This document shows positions 22,450 through 32,094 of a DNA stretch of 64,000 bases, piece by piece (position 1 is the first letter of the stretch; the number at the start of each line of letters is the position of its first letter). The stretch lies in assembly GCF_026151205.1 (NCBI RefSeq), contig NC_087083.1:12336944-12400943 (forward strand). The letters are read 5' to 3'. The translations under genes were made by a program, and so were the position numbers. The DNA is from Bolinopsis microptera (Eukaryota; Ctenophora; Tentaculata; Lobata; Bolinopsidae). The notes below the pieces were generated by a model. That model was not told where the DNA came from and did not search any database. It saw only the letters and a list, made by a program, of their open reading frames with translations.

Positions 22450-22975
22450 TCAGGATGTTTGAGGAACACTATCTGGGAGGGAGCGTGGAGAACCAAGATA
22501 CTTGGTCTCCAAGTTAGAGATGTGCTTCCTAAGTTCCTCTTGGCCTTTAGGGTCTTCCTTCGACTTCCTATTGATATATGAAAGGGCACTGTGAACAATT
22601 TCTCTGTTGGCTTGAGGTTTGTTGTTGGGGAAGACTTTCGACAGTGCGAGCGTCGAATTACCCATCAGTCTAGTAGGGAGACCCTCGTCTCTGCCGAGCG
22701 GAGCAAATTTCATGTTATCTGGTTGCGTGGGCTGTATTGCAGGGATGATAACATGGAGTCTGACTAACTCAATTGCTCGGTTCCTCTGCCATGTTTCCGT
22801 CTTGCCAGGAACATTGGAACTACCGAGCACTTGAGTTAGCTCAGTTGCAAGGTCTTCATCAGCGTTCCGATGGTACAGGTCCAATATAAATTTTCCTCTG
22901 TCTCCAGCGGGTCGGGGAACAGCCCAACCAAGCATGATCTCTTCAGTGACAACTGAGATAGGAACTGGTTGAACT
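22450..22975 (-). CDS. Unrecognised repeated gene, best-preserved copy
   Basis: An open minus-strand frame of 161 residues begins at 22,935 (LGWAVPRPAGDRGKFILDLY), continues upstream in frame for a few residues, and ends at 22,450. Features: WQRNRAIELVRLHVIIPAIQ in the middle, FAPLGRDEGLPTRLMGNSTL, and a charged helical C-terminus with GQEELRKHISNLETKYLGSP. No signal peptide or membrane segment. Two decayed relatives lie at 11,573-12,070 and 22,140-22,320, which shows that the gene belongs to a repeated element. It may be the upstream exon of the same gene as the PRPMYWREYF block, since both families co-occur in copies A and B. Function unknown. Confidence 0.45.
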
Positions 22976-23009
22976 GCCGCAGGTGCTGGCCTGTTTTGAC
23001 ACTCTCGTA

Positions 23010-23500
23010 TATCTGCTTATGGCGACATTTGGGAAGGAGCTCCGTCCTGGAGTTTTTTAGTTTTTACTTTTTTTATCTTTTTCCATCCTGGAGTTTAATA
23101 AGTGGGGGTCAGAGGATCGAAGTAATATTTCTAGTTTCTCCGACGTGCATAGATCGGGCTGTATCTGTGTCCACGTCTGACTATGGTCCATTTATTCCTG
23201 TATTCCAGCTCCTGGTCTTTGAAGGACTAGATATACTAAATAAGTAATTTATCACAAACATTGTATGCTTTACATTGCTTCAATGAAATCTAGAAACTTT
23301 AGTATTATATAAAAGATAACAAGAAAAGTCAATAGAAGAAACAAAAGTCTTAAGTCGTAAGACTTATACAAATCTAGAAACTGTAATTGTTCTTAAATAT
23401 CGCAGCTTTGCTATGAGCACCTTACTCGGCTGTAGTGAAATATTTTGTGTTGTGCCAACGTACAGCATCCTATGATTAGTTTTACTCTACGGCTCTATAA
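23010..23500. repeat. Third copy of the 12.1-12.6 kb block, with empty MITE site
   Basis: Matches 12,160-12,670 with small indels. At 23,232-23,233 lies the single TA within GGACTAGATATACTAA, the unoccupied equivalent of the site used by the pogo-type MITE at 9273-9703. Confidence 0.7.
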
Positions 23501-24395
23501 TTACCTTTCCAGATAACATAGCAATATAATAAAGAATATATCTTATAAAGAACCTTTGATTAAAAAACAATTAAATTCCGTGCTTTACTTTGATTATCTT
23601 CACCTATGATTTTAGAGAATCATCTTAAATCCGTCTTTTTAAATCCGTCTTCCTCATAAGAGTGTGTCATATACAAAAGTATAAAGGTGCGACAGGCCTA
23701 GTGGACCTCGGTTTTTATGCATTCTTTGTTTTTAATATAAGACGATATTCCCTGATTAAACTATATCTTCTAATAAAATGTATTTCTTTCCTGGAACTCG
23801 GACCTTATAACCAGGGTTACCGTCACATGAGATTCCAAGAAGTAAAGCTGGTACTTGAGCCACTGAGAAGAAATTTAAAAAGTAATTTAAAAAAGAAAAG
23901 AGAAAAAAAAGGAAAAATCGAGGTAAATAACATTTTTATTAGTATAGAGAAGACCACTTTAATTGCTACATCTTATATATAACGTTGCTTCGGCGCATGC
24001 TAAAAGACCTTTTCTCTTATCAGCCAAGTTTGACACAAAAAAGTTTATGATATTAAATGATATGACAATATGAATACAGCTCCAAGAAAACATATTTAAT
24101 ATAACAACAGAAAAGATACCAGAAAGATTATATAACAAAATAATTATAAAAATATACTAATAATAAAAAGAGTATTTCTTCTCAGTCCGAGTAGCCTCAT
24201 ACTGATCATGCCAATATCCTGCTACCTGCACACGATAATAATAAACGATTATATGTCCGTAGAAATGCTAACGTGCTTTCATTTCGCTAGTTTATCATTT
24301 GAAAAATTATTAATTAACTAAATTACAAAATGATTAAGGTTAAAATCAATAAATAAAATTGTTCGAGCCATTTAAGATCAGTAATATTATTTTGA
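23501..24395. other. Spacer; right part shared with 37.3-38.1 kb
   Basis: 23,501-24,000 is AT-rich with nothing recognised. From about 24,000 to 24,420 the sequence follows 37,740-38,060 (CAGTCCGAGT.GC.T.ATACTGATCATG, CGATTATATGTCCGTAGAAA). The shared block precedes the zinc-knuckle gene here but not in the other copy. Confidence 0.5.
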
Positions 24396-24986
24396 TTAAT
24401 AGTTGTAAATATAGTTTACAACTGTAAAAAAATAGGTTCTCCACAGAGCCTTTATCATACAGTCATAAACGTCTTTCTGACTCTTTGTATAACTGTCCCA
24501 AACCATGTCCTTATGCCTTACAAACTGTTCCTTGGAGACCCCTGGATACTTTTTACAAAACTCATAATACCTTATGTCTCCGTATGTCAAGATAAGCCAG
24601 TACTTGGATTTACTGTGCTTGTTGGTTCGCATGCTCGAAAAAATACAACAAAACGTCATTGTGTTCTGACTTTCAAAAGAAGATGATCCTGTTTTGTAAA
24701 GTTGTGCCGTTACCAGTAGCCTATAAAAGTGTTTCATCCATCGAAGGGCAGTTGGACCTTTGCCATTAGTTATGAAGTCTGCAATACTGTTGTCGACTAC
24801 GTTCTTGAACAGCTTACTACAAAGTCTAACCTGACAGATCGTCTCGTAGTCTCCGTTGGCCGTAATTATGTCCACGATGGTTGAAACCACGTCGAGGTTC
24901 ATGTAGGTTGTTCTCCTCCACTTTTCTGCACAGTCTTTATATTTGTGGTCCTTGCTATTGCACGCTGTGCATCTTCGTATGGTCAT
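24396..24986 (-). CDS. Zinc-knuckle protein with F-box-like segment
   Basis: Uninterrupted 196-residue minus-strand frame with an ATG at 24,986. Residues 7-20 are CTACNSKDHKYKDC, a CX2CX4HX4C zinc knuckle of the kind that binds single-stranded nucleic acid. Residues 30-65 (YMNLDVVSTIVDIITANGDY then CQVRLCSKLFKNVVDNSI) have the Leu/Cys pattern of an F-box-like helical bundle; this is inference from pattern only. The remainder is rich in aromatic and basic residues, with no membrane segment. It is the only long frame in this neighbourhood with no second copy in the window. The lack of stops suggests a young gene, or one exon of a larger gene extending beyond 24,986. It could be transposon-derived, given the setting. 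Confidence 0.5.
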   Translation of the reverse strand: MTIRRCTACNSKDHKYKDCAEKWRRTTYMNLDVVSTIVDIITANGDYETICQVRLCSKLFKNVVDNSIADFITNGKGPTALRWMKHFYRLLVTAQLYKTGSSSFESQNTMTFCCIFSSMRTNKHSKSKYWLILTYGDIRYYEFCKKYPGVSKEQFVRHKDMVWDSYTKSQKDVYDCMIKALWRTYFFTVVNYIYNY

Positions 24987-25244
24987 CTTGTCTTTGAACT
25001 TGATCTGTGATTTAATAAACTAAGTTTTATTATTTTAAAACAACGTAATTATAATCTTATTAAAACTTAAGAAGAAGTAAATACCGTGCAGTCATAGCCT
25101 TTTTCGAAATTCAACCTTACTTCCAAATACCCACTTACTTCACACTACTCTTTAATCTGTTTTAGCAAAACTCTTCTGCATTCCCACTTCACTGAAGCTT
25201 GCTGACAATCTTGATTTCAAGTTTCAGATGGCCCCTCGTAAAGG

Positions 25245-25515
25245 GCACTTTTAAACCACCAAGCACCCTTTGTATGGTGCTTGGTGGTTTACCATCATTA
25301 TATATCATATTGCTTATGATAATATAATATGATATATAATGATGGTAATTTAAAATAAAATTACGATAATTATAATATAGCGATGGTAATTTAAAATTAA
25401 ATTATGATAATTATAATATAATGATGGTAATTTAAAATAAAATTATGATAATTATAATTTAATGATGGTCTCGGTGATAGCTAGTAGGGTCGAGCTATCG
25501 CTGAGACCTTCACAT
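25245..25515. repeat. Hairpin element, copy 1, with two extra hairpins
   Basis: Three consecutive hairpins: AAACCACCAAGCACC against GGTGCTTGGTGGTTT (25,253-25,289); CCATCATTATATATCATATT against its complement (about 25,291-25,347); and the family hairpin GGTCTCGGTGATAGCT against AGCTATCGCTGAGACC (about 25,468-25,509). Between them a unit of about 41-45 bases (GATGGTAATTTAAAATAAAA and flank) is repeated three times. Only this copy has the first two hairpins. Confidence 0.75.
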
Positions 25516-25532
25516 TATACGTCCTAAAATGA

Positions 25533-26010
25533 TTAGTTACTCACGATGGACTTTCCTTTGCTAGTGGTAGCAGTAGCTGCGGGTAATCGGGGTGTTCTTT
25601 TCTTTTTTATAGCCGGGGCAGCGACAGGCTGCTTTTCAAACACTTTCAGGGTTACATACCCATTCGTAGTGGCGGCAATGCCTTCAATTAGGTCCCCGTT
25701 CTGAAATTTTTTATTCATGAGAAAACATGTTCTTTTATCTCAGTAGGATACAACATAGATAACATTTTTCTGACTAAGATGAAGATTTGTTTATTCATTA
25801 AAGTTTCTTTTATTTATTTAAGGATTAATTATTATTATAAATAAAGTCATTTGTGAATCATGTATTAAAAAAATATAATATCCACTAAGACTTACCACGA
25901 ATCGGTCTTCTTCATCAGAAAAGTACGAACACACCTCAGTGTGCTCGCCTACAACAGCAAACATTTGCATTGGTTTGCCGTTGTTACTTGTTAGTTGACT
26001 TATTGCGAAG
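25533..26010 (-). pseudogene. Two-exon gene fragment (VVGEHTEVCSYFSDEEDRF / NGDLIEGIA), copy 1
   Basis: Minus-strand exons: the first (about 25,897-26,000) reads NGKPMQMFAVVGEHTEVCSY then FSDEEDRFV and ends at a GTAAGT donor. The second follows an AATTTCAG acceptor at about 25,702 and reads NGDLIEGIAATTNGYVTLKV, then a basic AIKKKRTPRLPAATATTSKG tail, ending at a GTGAGT donor near 25,546. A second copy lies at 31,457-31,960. The protein is small, acidic then basic, and unrecognised. Correct splice signals in both copies indicate that a spliced gene was duplicated. Further exons are not identified. Confidence 0.5.
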
Positions 26011-26174
26011 GAACTTGATTTGCCCCTTAACGTACGTATATCTCTTTTCTTGGCTTGTCGATTTCATGGCTAAAGTAAAAATCGAATTAATATAAGAAAC
26101 AACATGAAAATAGTTCAATACTAGTTCATAGAGCAAAACTCAGTCTAAATACATTACACGGTTTTAACAATATA

Positions 26175-27214
26175 CCTTAATTCCCAAAAATTTGGGCAAC
26201 AAAAAATTTGAGCGGGCCTCTCGCCCAAATTTTTTGCAGACCAAATTAATTGCATAAATCTTTTCCGTCTGCTAAATTTTTTGCTAACCAAACTTTTGGC
26301 ATTTGGCCTGTGGCCCTGAAATCTATAGAAAGATGGCTTTTTCTTCATATCCAAGTGAAACAATATTTGAAATTTTAGTCTTCTAATCTGTCATTCATGG
26401 CTTGACCAAGTAAAAAGGCTTATATTTTAAATGAATAGAAATAACTGGAATAGCTAACAGCTACTAATAAAACAAATGGCTAGAGGTACGGATAGCTAGA
26501 GATTTAAACAAGATCTGCAAATGGATTATCATCCACCGTAAAGTCTGATCTACAAGCATCAGTTATACCCGACTTCTCAAAGCCTTTCCTTATGTCATCT
26601 GGCCTCCCTTTTAAATATACAAAAAGTTCGTTGATCCAACGAGCGTGTACTTCACGGATCACTGTCAAGCGGGTATCAATTTTCACATTGTCTGATGAAA
26701 CTCCTCCATTGAGCTGACACACTATGTTTTTCGTGTACCAATCTTCGTACTTATTGCGCATGAATTTCTTAGCCAGTCCATCGATAGATATGTGCAGGGG
26801 CTGTAGATGATGGGTCATATTAGCTGGAACTTTCTGTAGGATGCAGTTGTTGGCTGTCATCAGATCTTTTAGTGTCTGTGTGTGTTGGGCCCGAAACACA
26901 TCTGATATCAGTAGCGCTTTCTGCTCAGGGTTGTTGATGGAGGCTCGAACTGATTCTATGTGGGGAAGAAGGATTTTCTCAAAGAACTGGACACTGGTCA
27001 GGGTATTAGAAAGCAAAATGACTGGAATAATAAGGAATAATAATGAACTAAGGCAAATATCTAACTGAAATTTTAGTGGAAAATCGTTCATTTTTCGAAG
27101 AATTTGTGCCCAAATTTTCGGTCGCCCAAATGAGTTCAAATTTTCTGCCCAAATTTTTCGGGCTCAAATAAATTGTGCTCAATATAATGGCACACAAATT
27201 TTTGGGAACTAAGG
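26175..27214 (-). mobile_element. pogo-like DNA transposon, deletion derivative
   Basis: A 1040 bp element between TA dinucleotides (26,173-26,174 and 27,215-27,216). Inverted ends: CCTTAATTCCCAAAAATTTG on the left and AAATTTTTGGGAACTAAGG on the right. The duplicated locus at 32,095-32,110 (AACAATATAGATGATAC) has the same flanks with a single TA and no insert, proving the boundaries. The ends are those of the 431 bp MITE at 9273. It retains the C-terminal half of a transposase on the minus strand but lacks the DNA-binding N-terminus, so it is non-autonomous. Confidence 0.88.
26504..27030 (-). pseudogene. pogo-like DDE transposase, C-terminal half
   Basis: Open minus-strand frame ending at 26,504. 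The stretch KALLISDVFRAQHTQTLKDL carries the second catalytic Asp of the DDD triad (the first would lie upstream and is missing). About 36 residues on, MTHHLQPLHISIDGLAKKFM matches the family's LQPLD...NG motif, but the third Asp is His. The frame continues with LTVIREVHARWINELF and ...GFEKSGITDA, the usual C-terminal pattern of pogo/Tigger-type enzymes. The N-terminal helix-turn-helix and CENP-B-like region are absent. With two catalytic Asp missing or changed, it cannot be active. It lies inside the TA-flanked element. Confidence 0.8.
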
Positions 27215-27223
27215 TAGATGATA

Positions 27224-27660
27224 CTAGGAGACATTTTCTCTGTCCCTTATTTTTTTTCTATGATTTCTAACACGAAGTTTGGTTTTCTCTCTAGTTCTGG
27301 TTTTCTGACCTCGTGTCTTCGGAGCATCTCTTCGTTTTCGATCTCTTATTCTCTCCTTCTCGAGATGCTGCTGCTTCTTAACAGGGTCTGCTTTAAGTTT
27401 TTCTTTATACTTGAACTGTCTCAATCTGTTCTGTTCCTTCTGAAAAACGTGAAGCACTTTATCGCCGACAGGTACGTTTGGACTATCTTTTTTGCGTTTT
27501 TAGAATCATATGTCGAGTTTGAAAACTTGACTAGCGAAAGTAACCCTTTTTCAGTGAGCACGTCCACAAGAGTTGATGGAAACTCCTTTTTGTAAATTGA
27601 GATCAGCCGCCTCATCTTTCCCGTGTAGTCGTCTGACGACTTTTGGTATATGAATAAGGA
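27224..27660 (-). pseudogene. Basic YKEKLKADP protein fragment, copy 1
   Basis: Minus-strand frames: one (27,421-27,615) reads RRLISIYKKEFPSTLVDVLT with a helical character; the other (27,224-27,457) reads LRQFKYKEKLKADPVKKQQH followed by a run of Lys/Arg/Glu (KERIRDRKRRDAPKTRGQ). The (Y.E)KLK.DP.K...LEKER.R...RK pattern is one I recall from abundant, uncharacterised transposon-linked proteins of insects, echinoderms and cnidarians. The matching C-terminal domain of such proteins may be the fragment at 45,393-45,653. A second copy lies at 32,114-32,330. Highly charged, probably nucleic-acid-binding. Confidence 0.5.
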
Positions 27661-28030
27661 TTAACTAAATTACATAATAAATAAGGTTAAAATAAGTTTA
27701 TAAAATCGTTCGAGCCATTTAAGATCAGTAATATTATTTTGATTAATAGTTGTAAATATAGTTAACATTATTACTGTTTTCTTTTATTGTGTTCTTTACG
27801 CTAGTTCATCTGCCACAATCTTGACATCAGAAACAGGGATAATACCGTATTGTCTTTAACTATTAAATTACCTCTTTAAATTACCTGTTTCTTGATCTGT
27901 TTGTAGAAATTGCTCCTATTTAAACCAATTATCCTGGCTTTAAATCTCTCGATAAACATATCCTCATACATGTTCAGGTCATCTCTATTGCATTTACGGA
28001 TAATCCCAAAGTTAAAACTAGAAAGTTTAT
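27661..28030. other. Spacer shared with 32.58-32.73 kb
   Basis: AT-rich; 27,755-27,890 recurs at 32,576-32,710 (TTACGCTAGTTCATCTGCCA). The stretch before it (GATCAGTAATATTATTTTGA) also occurs at 24,375. No gene. Confidence 0.45.
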
Positions 28031-28290
28031 CATCTAACATGAAAATCTTTTGAAGAAGTCTATTTCTTTAGTAGTTCCATTGGCATTAACCCAACGTTCC
28101 ACTGTTTCCAGTGCCTCTTGGACTTCCTTGGTTTTCGGAACCTCTTCCTCAGCTACTTCTTGCCCAGGAAGAGCAGCACGGGAAGAGCAACACACCGTAA
28201 ATACTCGATATCGCCTGTTGCAGTTGCAGTATCTTAGTCGGACACAAATTGGTCGGATGTTTTCATTTCATTCACAGTCCTATAGATAGT
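28030..28290 (-). pseudogene. ORF-K fragment, copy 1
   Basis: Minus-strand remains of the gene best preserved at 42,769-43,356: NEMKTSDQFVSD, TATATGDIEYLRCVALP, then, after frame loss, the VQEALET.ERWVNANGTT region. Cassette order here is ORF-K, ORF-D, ORF-N, hairpin. Confidence 0.55.
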
Positions 28291-28413
28291 TGTTAACATC
28301 TCCTAAGGGTATACATTGTTCATATCGTTTTGTTGTTATTGTTATTAAAGGTCATTTTACTTAAATTAATCAAATCTGTGTATAATACTAGAATATATTC
28401 TCATGCAGGAATT

Positions 28414-28650
28414 TCAACTATCGGTAAAAGTCCGAAATGAGTTCATCGCAACTTGTAGGTGCTTCAACTTCCTGATTATCTCATCATTATTGTCCAAGAA
28501 TCTTGGGTAGGTCGTGTAGGACGTCTGTGTTTCAACATCTGTGGTCGGGTTGACCGGTACTTGAGTTCCTTGTTCTTTAGTGTGAACAGAACTGCACACA
28601 AATGCTCTATCCGACCTTTTTAAGTGGATGTCGCATTGTCGCAGTGACAT
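28414..28650 (-). pseudogene. ORF-D, copy 1
   Basis: Minus-strand reading beginning MSLRQCDIHLKRSDRAFVCS, then QVPVNPTTDVETQTSYTTYP, PRFLDNNDEIIRKLKHLQVA. Best preserved and longest at 46,946-47,404, with further copies at 29,803 and 42,056. Thr-rich linker followed by a heptad-like helix. Unrecognised family. Confidence 0.5.
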
Positions 28651-28826
28651 GTAAAGTAAACAAGAAACATGACACTTGGGTAAACCCCAGGAGAGTGAAA
28701 TCAGGGCTAAGTGGCCAGTTTTCTGGTCTGCCCAATATTCTAAACGAAAATCTACTGAGAGATGATCATGACACTATTAAATATTTAAGTAATAGTGATA
28801 AGCGTTATTTGAGAAGCGTTATTTGA
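28635..28826 (+). pseudogene. ORF-N, copy 1 (NPRRVKSGLSGQFSGL)
   Basis: Plus-strand frame after a possible TTGTCGCAG acceptor: NKKHDTWVNPRRVKSGLSGQ, FSGLPNILNENLL, DHDTIKYLSNSDKRYL. Four copies in the window keep the same amino acids with few changes and end at or near the same place, just before the hairpin element. About 55-65 residues, no known domain. It lies back to back with ORF-D. Confidence 0.5.
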
Positions 28827-28861
28827 TGCGCGGCACAGTTAAGTAGTATGTGCATCGTACT

Positions 28862-29105
28862 TCATTTAAACAAGCATTTGCTTATAATAATATAATATGA
28901 TATAAAATGATGGTTATTTAAAATTAAATGATGGTAATTATAATATAATGATGGTCTTGGTGGTAGCTAATAGTGGTCGAGTTATCACAGAGACCTTAAC
29001 ATTGCGGCAAGGTTCAAGTCAGAAATAAAATCTTATCGACTTGTGTCTCCACTTTCTCGATCGTCAGTTCATCATGTTGGGAGCACTAGACTCGGAAACG
29101 AGTTA
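28862..29105. repeat. Hairpin element, copy 2
   Basis: TTTGCTTATAATAATATAAT, the GATGGT.ATT repeats, the hairpin GGTCTTGGTGGTAGCT against AGTTATCACAGAGACC (one mismatch), and the conserved tail ending ACTCGGAAACGAGTTAAC. Confidence 0.8.
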
Positions 29106-29800
29106 ACCCAAAAGCTCTCAGTTTGAGCATCTACTATTGTTGTGGTATTCTTACCTTTGACAGGAGTCACCCTTCCGAGTGGTGTACTGGTGTGGTGGAA
29201 TTACTAGGGACCTTGTACTAGGGATCTGGTGATTTATAATTAGGGTGTGCATTATTGGTCCCTAATTTGTATCGAGATATTATCGGTTAAAGGTCGATAA
29301 TCTAGTCATCGAATTTGAGCTTATACTTCAGTAGTTAGTAAGGTATTCGGATTTCGGTTACACAAATCGGCACTCGTAAGTCATTTATAATTATCCGCTT
29401 TTGTTTCAAATTTTAATTATGTAAATTATTATATATTACCAGTGGTAAAGTTCAGGAAGTGTCGGACTTTCTCATTTAACCTAGCTGTTTCTCCGTGTAC
29501 TATGAGTTTACGATGTTCATTTTCTTCCATCGAGATGTTATGGTTTTTCATTTCTTAGGATCATCCTCGGGCAGCCTTCGACAAGAGATGCAAGGCACTG
29601 TATGGTTAGCGCTGATTGTTGTTAGGAATTCTAAATACTGTTTAGGAACGTTACCTTCCATGTACTTCTCATTGATGACTTGTTGAGGTCTCTCGACCTT
29701 GAATGTTTTTTCTGCAATCAGGGGATAGACAACCTGTTATGATGATGTTTTAGCGGCAAAATGTGGAAATAGCTAAATAGGTTTGGCGTTTGCTGGAGTG
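29106..29800. other. Downstream part of cassette, unit 1
   Basis: Conserved in 30,495-31,080 and 36,140-36,740. On the minus strand, 29,500-29,740 carries the end of ORF-K (VINEKYMEGN, then QYLEFLT...). The middle (29,200-29,420) has small inverted boxes (AGGGACC / GGTCCCT; GATAATATC-type) but no gene. Confidence 0.5.
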
Positions 29801-29802
29801 CA

Positions 29803-30050
29803 TTATTTACTTAACACCCCCTCCCTTAAAAAAAAGTTGCAGACCTCTTCAACAAGAACAGAGTTTCTACGGTATATCTCATCATTATTGTCCAAGAATC
29901 TTGGGTAGTTTGTGTAGGACGTCTGTGTTCCAACATGATTCTGTGGTCGGGTTGACCGGTACTTGAGTTCCTTGTTCTTTAGTGTGAACAGAACTGCACA
30001 CAACTGCTCTATCCGACCTTTTTAAGTGGATGTCGCATTGTCGCAGTGAC
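29803..30050 (-). pseudogene. ORF-D, copy 2
   Basis: Reads the KRSDR...VCAVLFTLKNKELK equivalent, then VGTQTSYTNYPRFLDNNDEI. Frame differs from copy 1 in the N-terminal part because of small indels. Confidence 0.45.
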
Positions 30051-30220
30051 CCGTACAGTAAACAAGAAACATGACAGGAGAGTGAAATCCGGGCTAAGTG
30101 GCCAGTTTTCTGGTCTGCCCAATATTCTAAACGAAAATCTACTGAGAGATGATCATGACACTATTAAATATTTAAGTAATAGAGATAAGCGTTATTTGAG
30201 AAGCGTTATTTGATGCGCGG
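30040..30220 (+). pseudogene. ORF-N, copy 2, shortened
   Basis: Plus-strand copy with a deletion removing the NPRRV start; retains GLSGQFSGLPNILNENLL and TIKYLSNRDKRYL. Confidence 0.45.
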
Positions 30221-30249
30221 CACAGTTAAGTAGTATGTGCATCGTACTT

Positions 30250-30495
30250 CATTTAAACAAGCATTTGCTTATAATAATATAATATGATATAAAATGATGG
30301 TTATTTAAAATTAAATGATGGTAATTATAATATAATGATGGTCTTGGTGGTAGCTAATAGTGGTCGAGTTATCATAGAGACCTTAACATTGCGGCAAGGT
30401 TCAAGTCAGAAATAAAATCTTATCGACTTGTGTCTCCACTTTCTCGATCGTCAGTTCATCATGTTGGGAGCACTAGACTCGGAAACGAGTTAACC
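30250..30495. repeat. Hairpin element, copy 3
   Basis: Same as copy 2 except AGTTATCATAGAGACC in the right arm, which turns one G:C pair into G:T. Tail ends ACTCGGAAACGAGTTAAC. Confidence 0.8.
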
Positions 30496-30936
30496 CAAAA
30501 GCTCTCAGTTTGAGCATCTACTATTGTTGTGGTATTCTTACCTTTGACAGGAGTCACCCTTCCGAGTGGTGTACTGGTGTGGTGGAATTACTAGGGACCC
30601 GGTACTAGGGATTTGGTGATTTATAATTAGGGTGTGCATTATTGGTCCCTAATTATTATCGAGATATTATCGGGTAAAGGTCGATAATCTAGTCATCGAA
30701 TTTGAGCTTATACTTCAGTAGTAAGGTATTCGGTTTTCGGTAACACAAATCGGCACTCGTAATTCATTTATACTTATCGGCTTTTGTTTCAAATTTTAAT
30801 TATGTAAATTATTATATAGTGTCTAACTTTCTAAGTCAACCTAGCTATTTCTCCATGAGCATGTATTATGAGTTCACGATGTTCACTTTCTTCCATCGAG
30901 ATGTTATAGTTTTGCATTTCTTAGGATCATCCTCGG

Positions 30937-31312
30937 TCAGCCTTCGACAAGAGAAGGCACTGTATGGTTAGCGTTGATTGTAGTTAGGAATTCTAAATAC
31001 TGTATAGGAACGTTTCCTTCCATGTACTTCTCATTGATGACTTGTTGCGGTCTCTCGACCTTGAATGTTTTTTCTGCAATAGGAGGTTCGTATTGCAGTA
31101 GTTTAAATAAATACTCGATATCGCCTGTTGCAGTTGTAGTATCTATGTCGGACACAAATTGGTCGGATGTTCAATGGTCTCTTCTTTTCACCAGCACATA
31201 CTCTCTTTTCCATGTAATCAACAATCATCTTCTGTTTCTTCTCTTTGTTCACCTCTGATTCCATTCGAGAAGAAAATCTTTTGAAGAAGTCTATTTCTTT
31301 AGACTTCGGCAT
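30937..31312 (-). pseudogene. ORF-K, copy 2
   Basis: Two overlapping minus-strand pieces: KEIDFFKRFSSRMESEVNKE and KMIVDYMEKRVCAGEKKRPL (31,312-31,170), then SDIDTTTATGDIEYLFKLLQ, YEPPIAEKTFKVERPQQVIN and EKYMEGNVPIQYLEFLTTIN to 30,937. Relative to 43 kb, a middle segment is deleted and order is rearranged, so it is broken, but it preserves the C-terminus that the other copies lack. Confidence 0.5.
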
Positions 31313-31456
31313 CAGGGTTGTAGACGATTGTTTCGGGCAGCGGAATACGGCAGCGGGGTTTCACTAAATGAAATATATAACCGGGTTTAACAATATTATT
31401 TGAAATAAGTATACTATAGTTGAATTATAATAAATTCAACTCATTCTGAATAAAAG

Positions 31457-31985
31457 TCAATATAATAGTAGGGACTTTCCTTTGCTAGTGGTAGCAGTAG
31501 CTGCAGGTACTCGGGGTGTTCTTTTCTTTTTTATAGCCGGGGCAGCGACAGGCTGTTTTTCAAACACTTTCAGGGTTACATACCCATTCGTATTGGCGGC
31601 AATGCCTTCAATTAGGTCCCCGTTCTGAAATTTTTTATTCATGAGAAAACATGTTCTTTTCTCTCAGTAGGATACAACATAGATAACATTTTTCTGACTA
31701 ATATTTTTCTACTAAGATGAAGATTTGTTTATTCATTAAAGTTATATTTATTTAAGGATTAATTATTATTATAAATAAAGTCATTTGTGAATCATGTATT
31801 AACAAAACATAATATCCACTAAGACTTACCACGAATCGGTCTTCTTCATCAGGAAAGTATGATCACACCTCAGTGTGCTCGCCTACTATACAACGGCAAA
31901 CATTTGCATTGGTTTGCCGTTGTTGGTTGACTTGTTGCGGAGGAACTTGATTATCCCCTTTACGTACGTATATCTCTTTTCTTGG
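31457..31985 (-). pseudogene. Two-exon gene fragment (NGDLIEGIA), copy 2
   Basis: Second copy of 25,533-26,010 with the same acceptor before NGDLIEGIAANTNGYVTLKV and the basic AIKKKRTPRVPAATATTSKG tail; the final donor is altered (it runs on into SLLLY). The upstream exon region (31,830-31,960) has small indels that break VVGEHTEV.SYF. The downstream flank continues to the empty pogo site at 32,105. Confidence 0.5.
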
Positions 31986-32094
31986 CTTGTCGATTCCATG
32001 GCTTAAGTAAAAATCGAATTAATATAAGAAACAACATGAAAATAGTTCAATATTAGTTCATAGAGCAAAACTCAGTCTAAATACATAACACGGT

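Larger units (their letters stand above)
28441..31160. repeat. Tandem duplication of a 1.38-1.40 kb cassette
   Basis: About 28,480-29,700 and 29,870-31,080 are direct copies, offset by 1380-1402 bases, with very few differences in the ORF-N, hairpin and downstream parts. The second copy lacks about 22 bases in ORF-N (ACTTGGGTAAACCCCAG region). The hairpin in both shows the same mismatch, so the duplication is younger than that change. Confidence 0.8.

Noticed and set aside
28950-29105. Hairpin element read as a Helitron 3' end (small ACTCG/CGAGT hairpin next to CTAG on the minus strand)
   Set aside because: Conserved sequence continues past the CTAG in all copies and the gap between hairpin and CTAG is missing, so it does not behave as a terminus.
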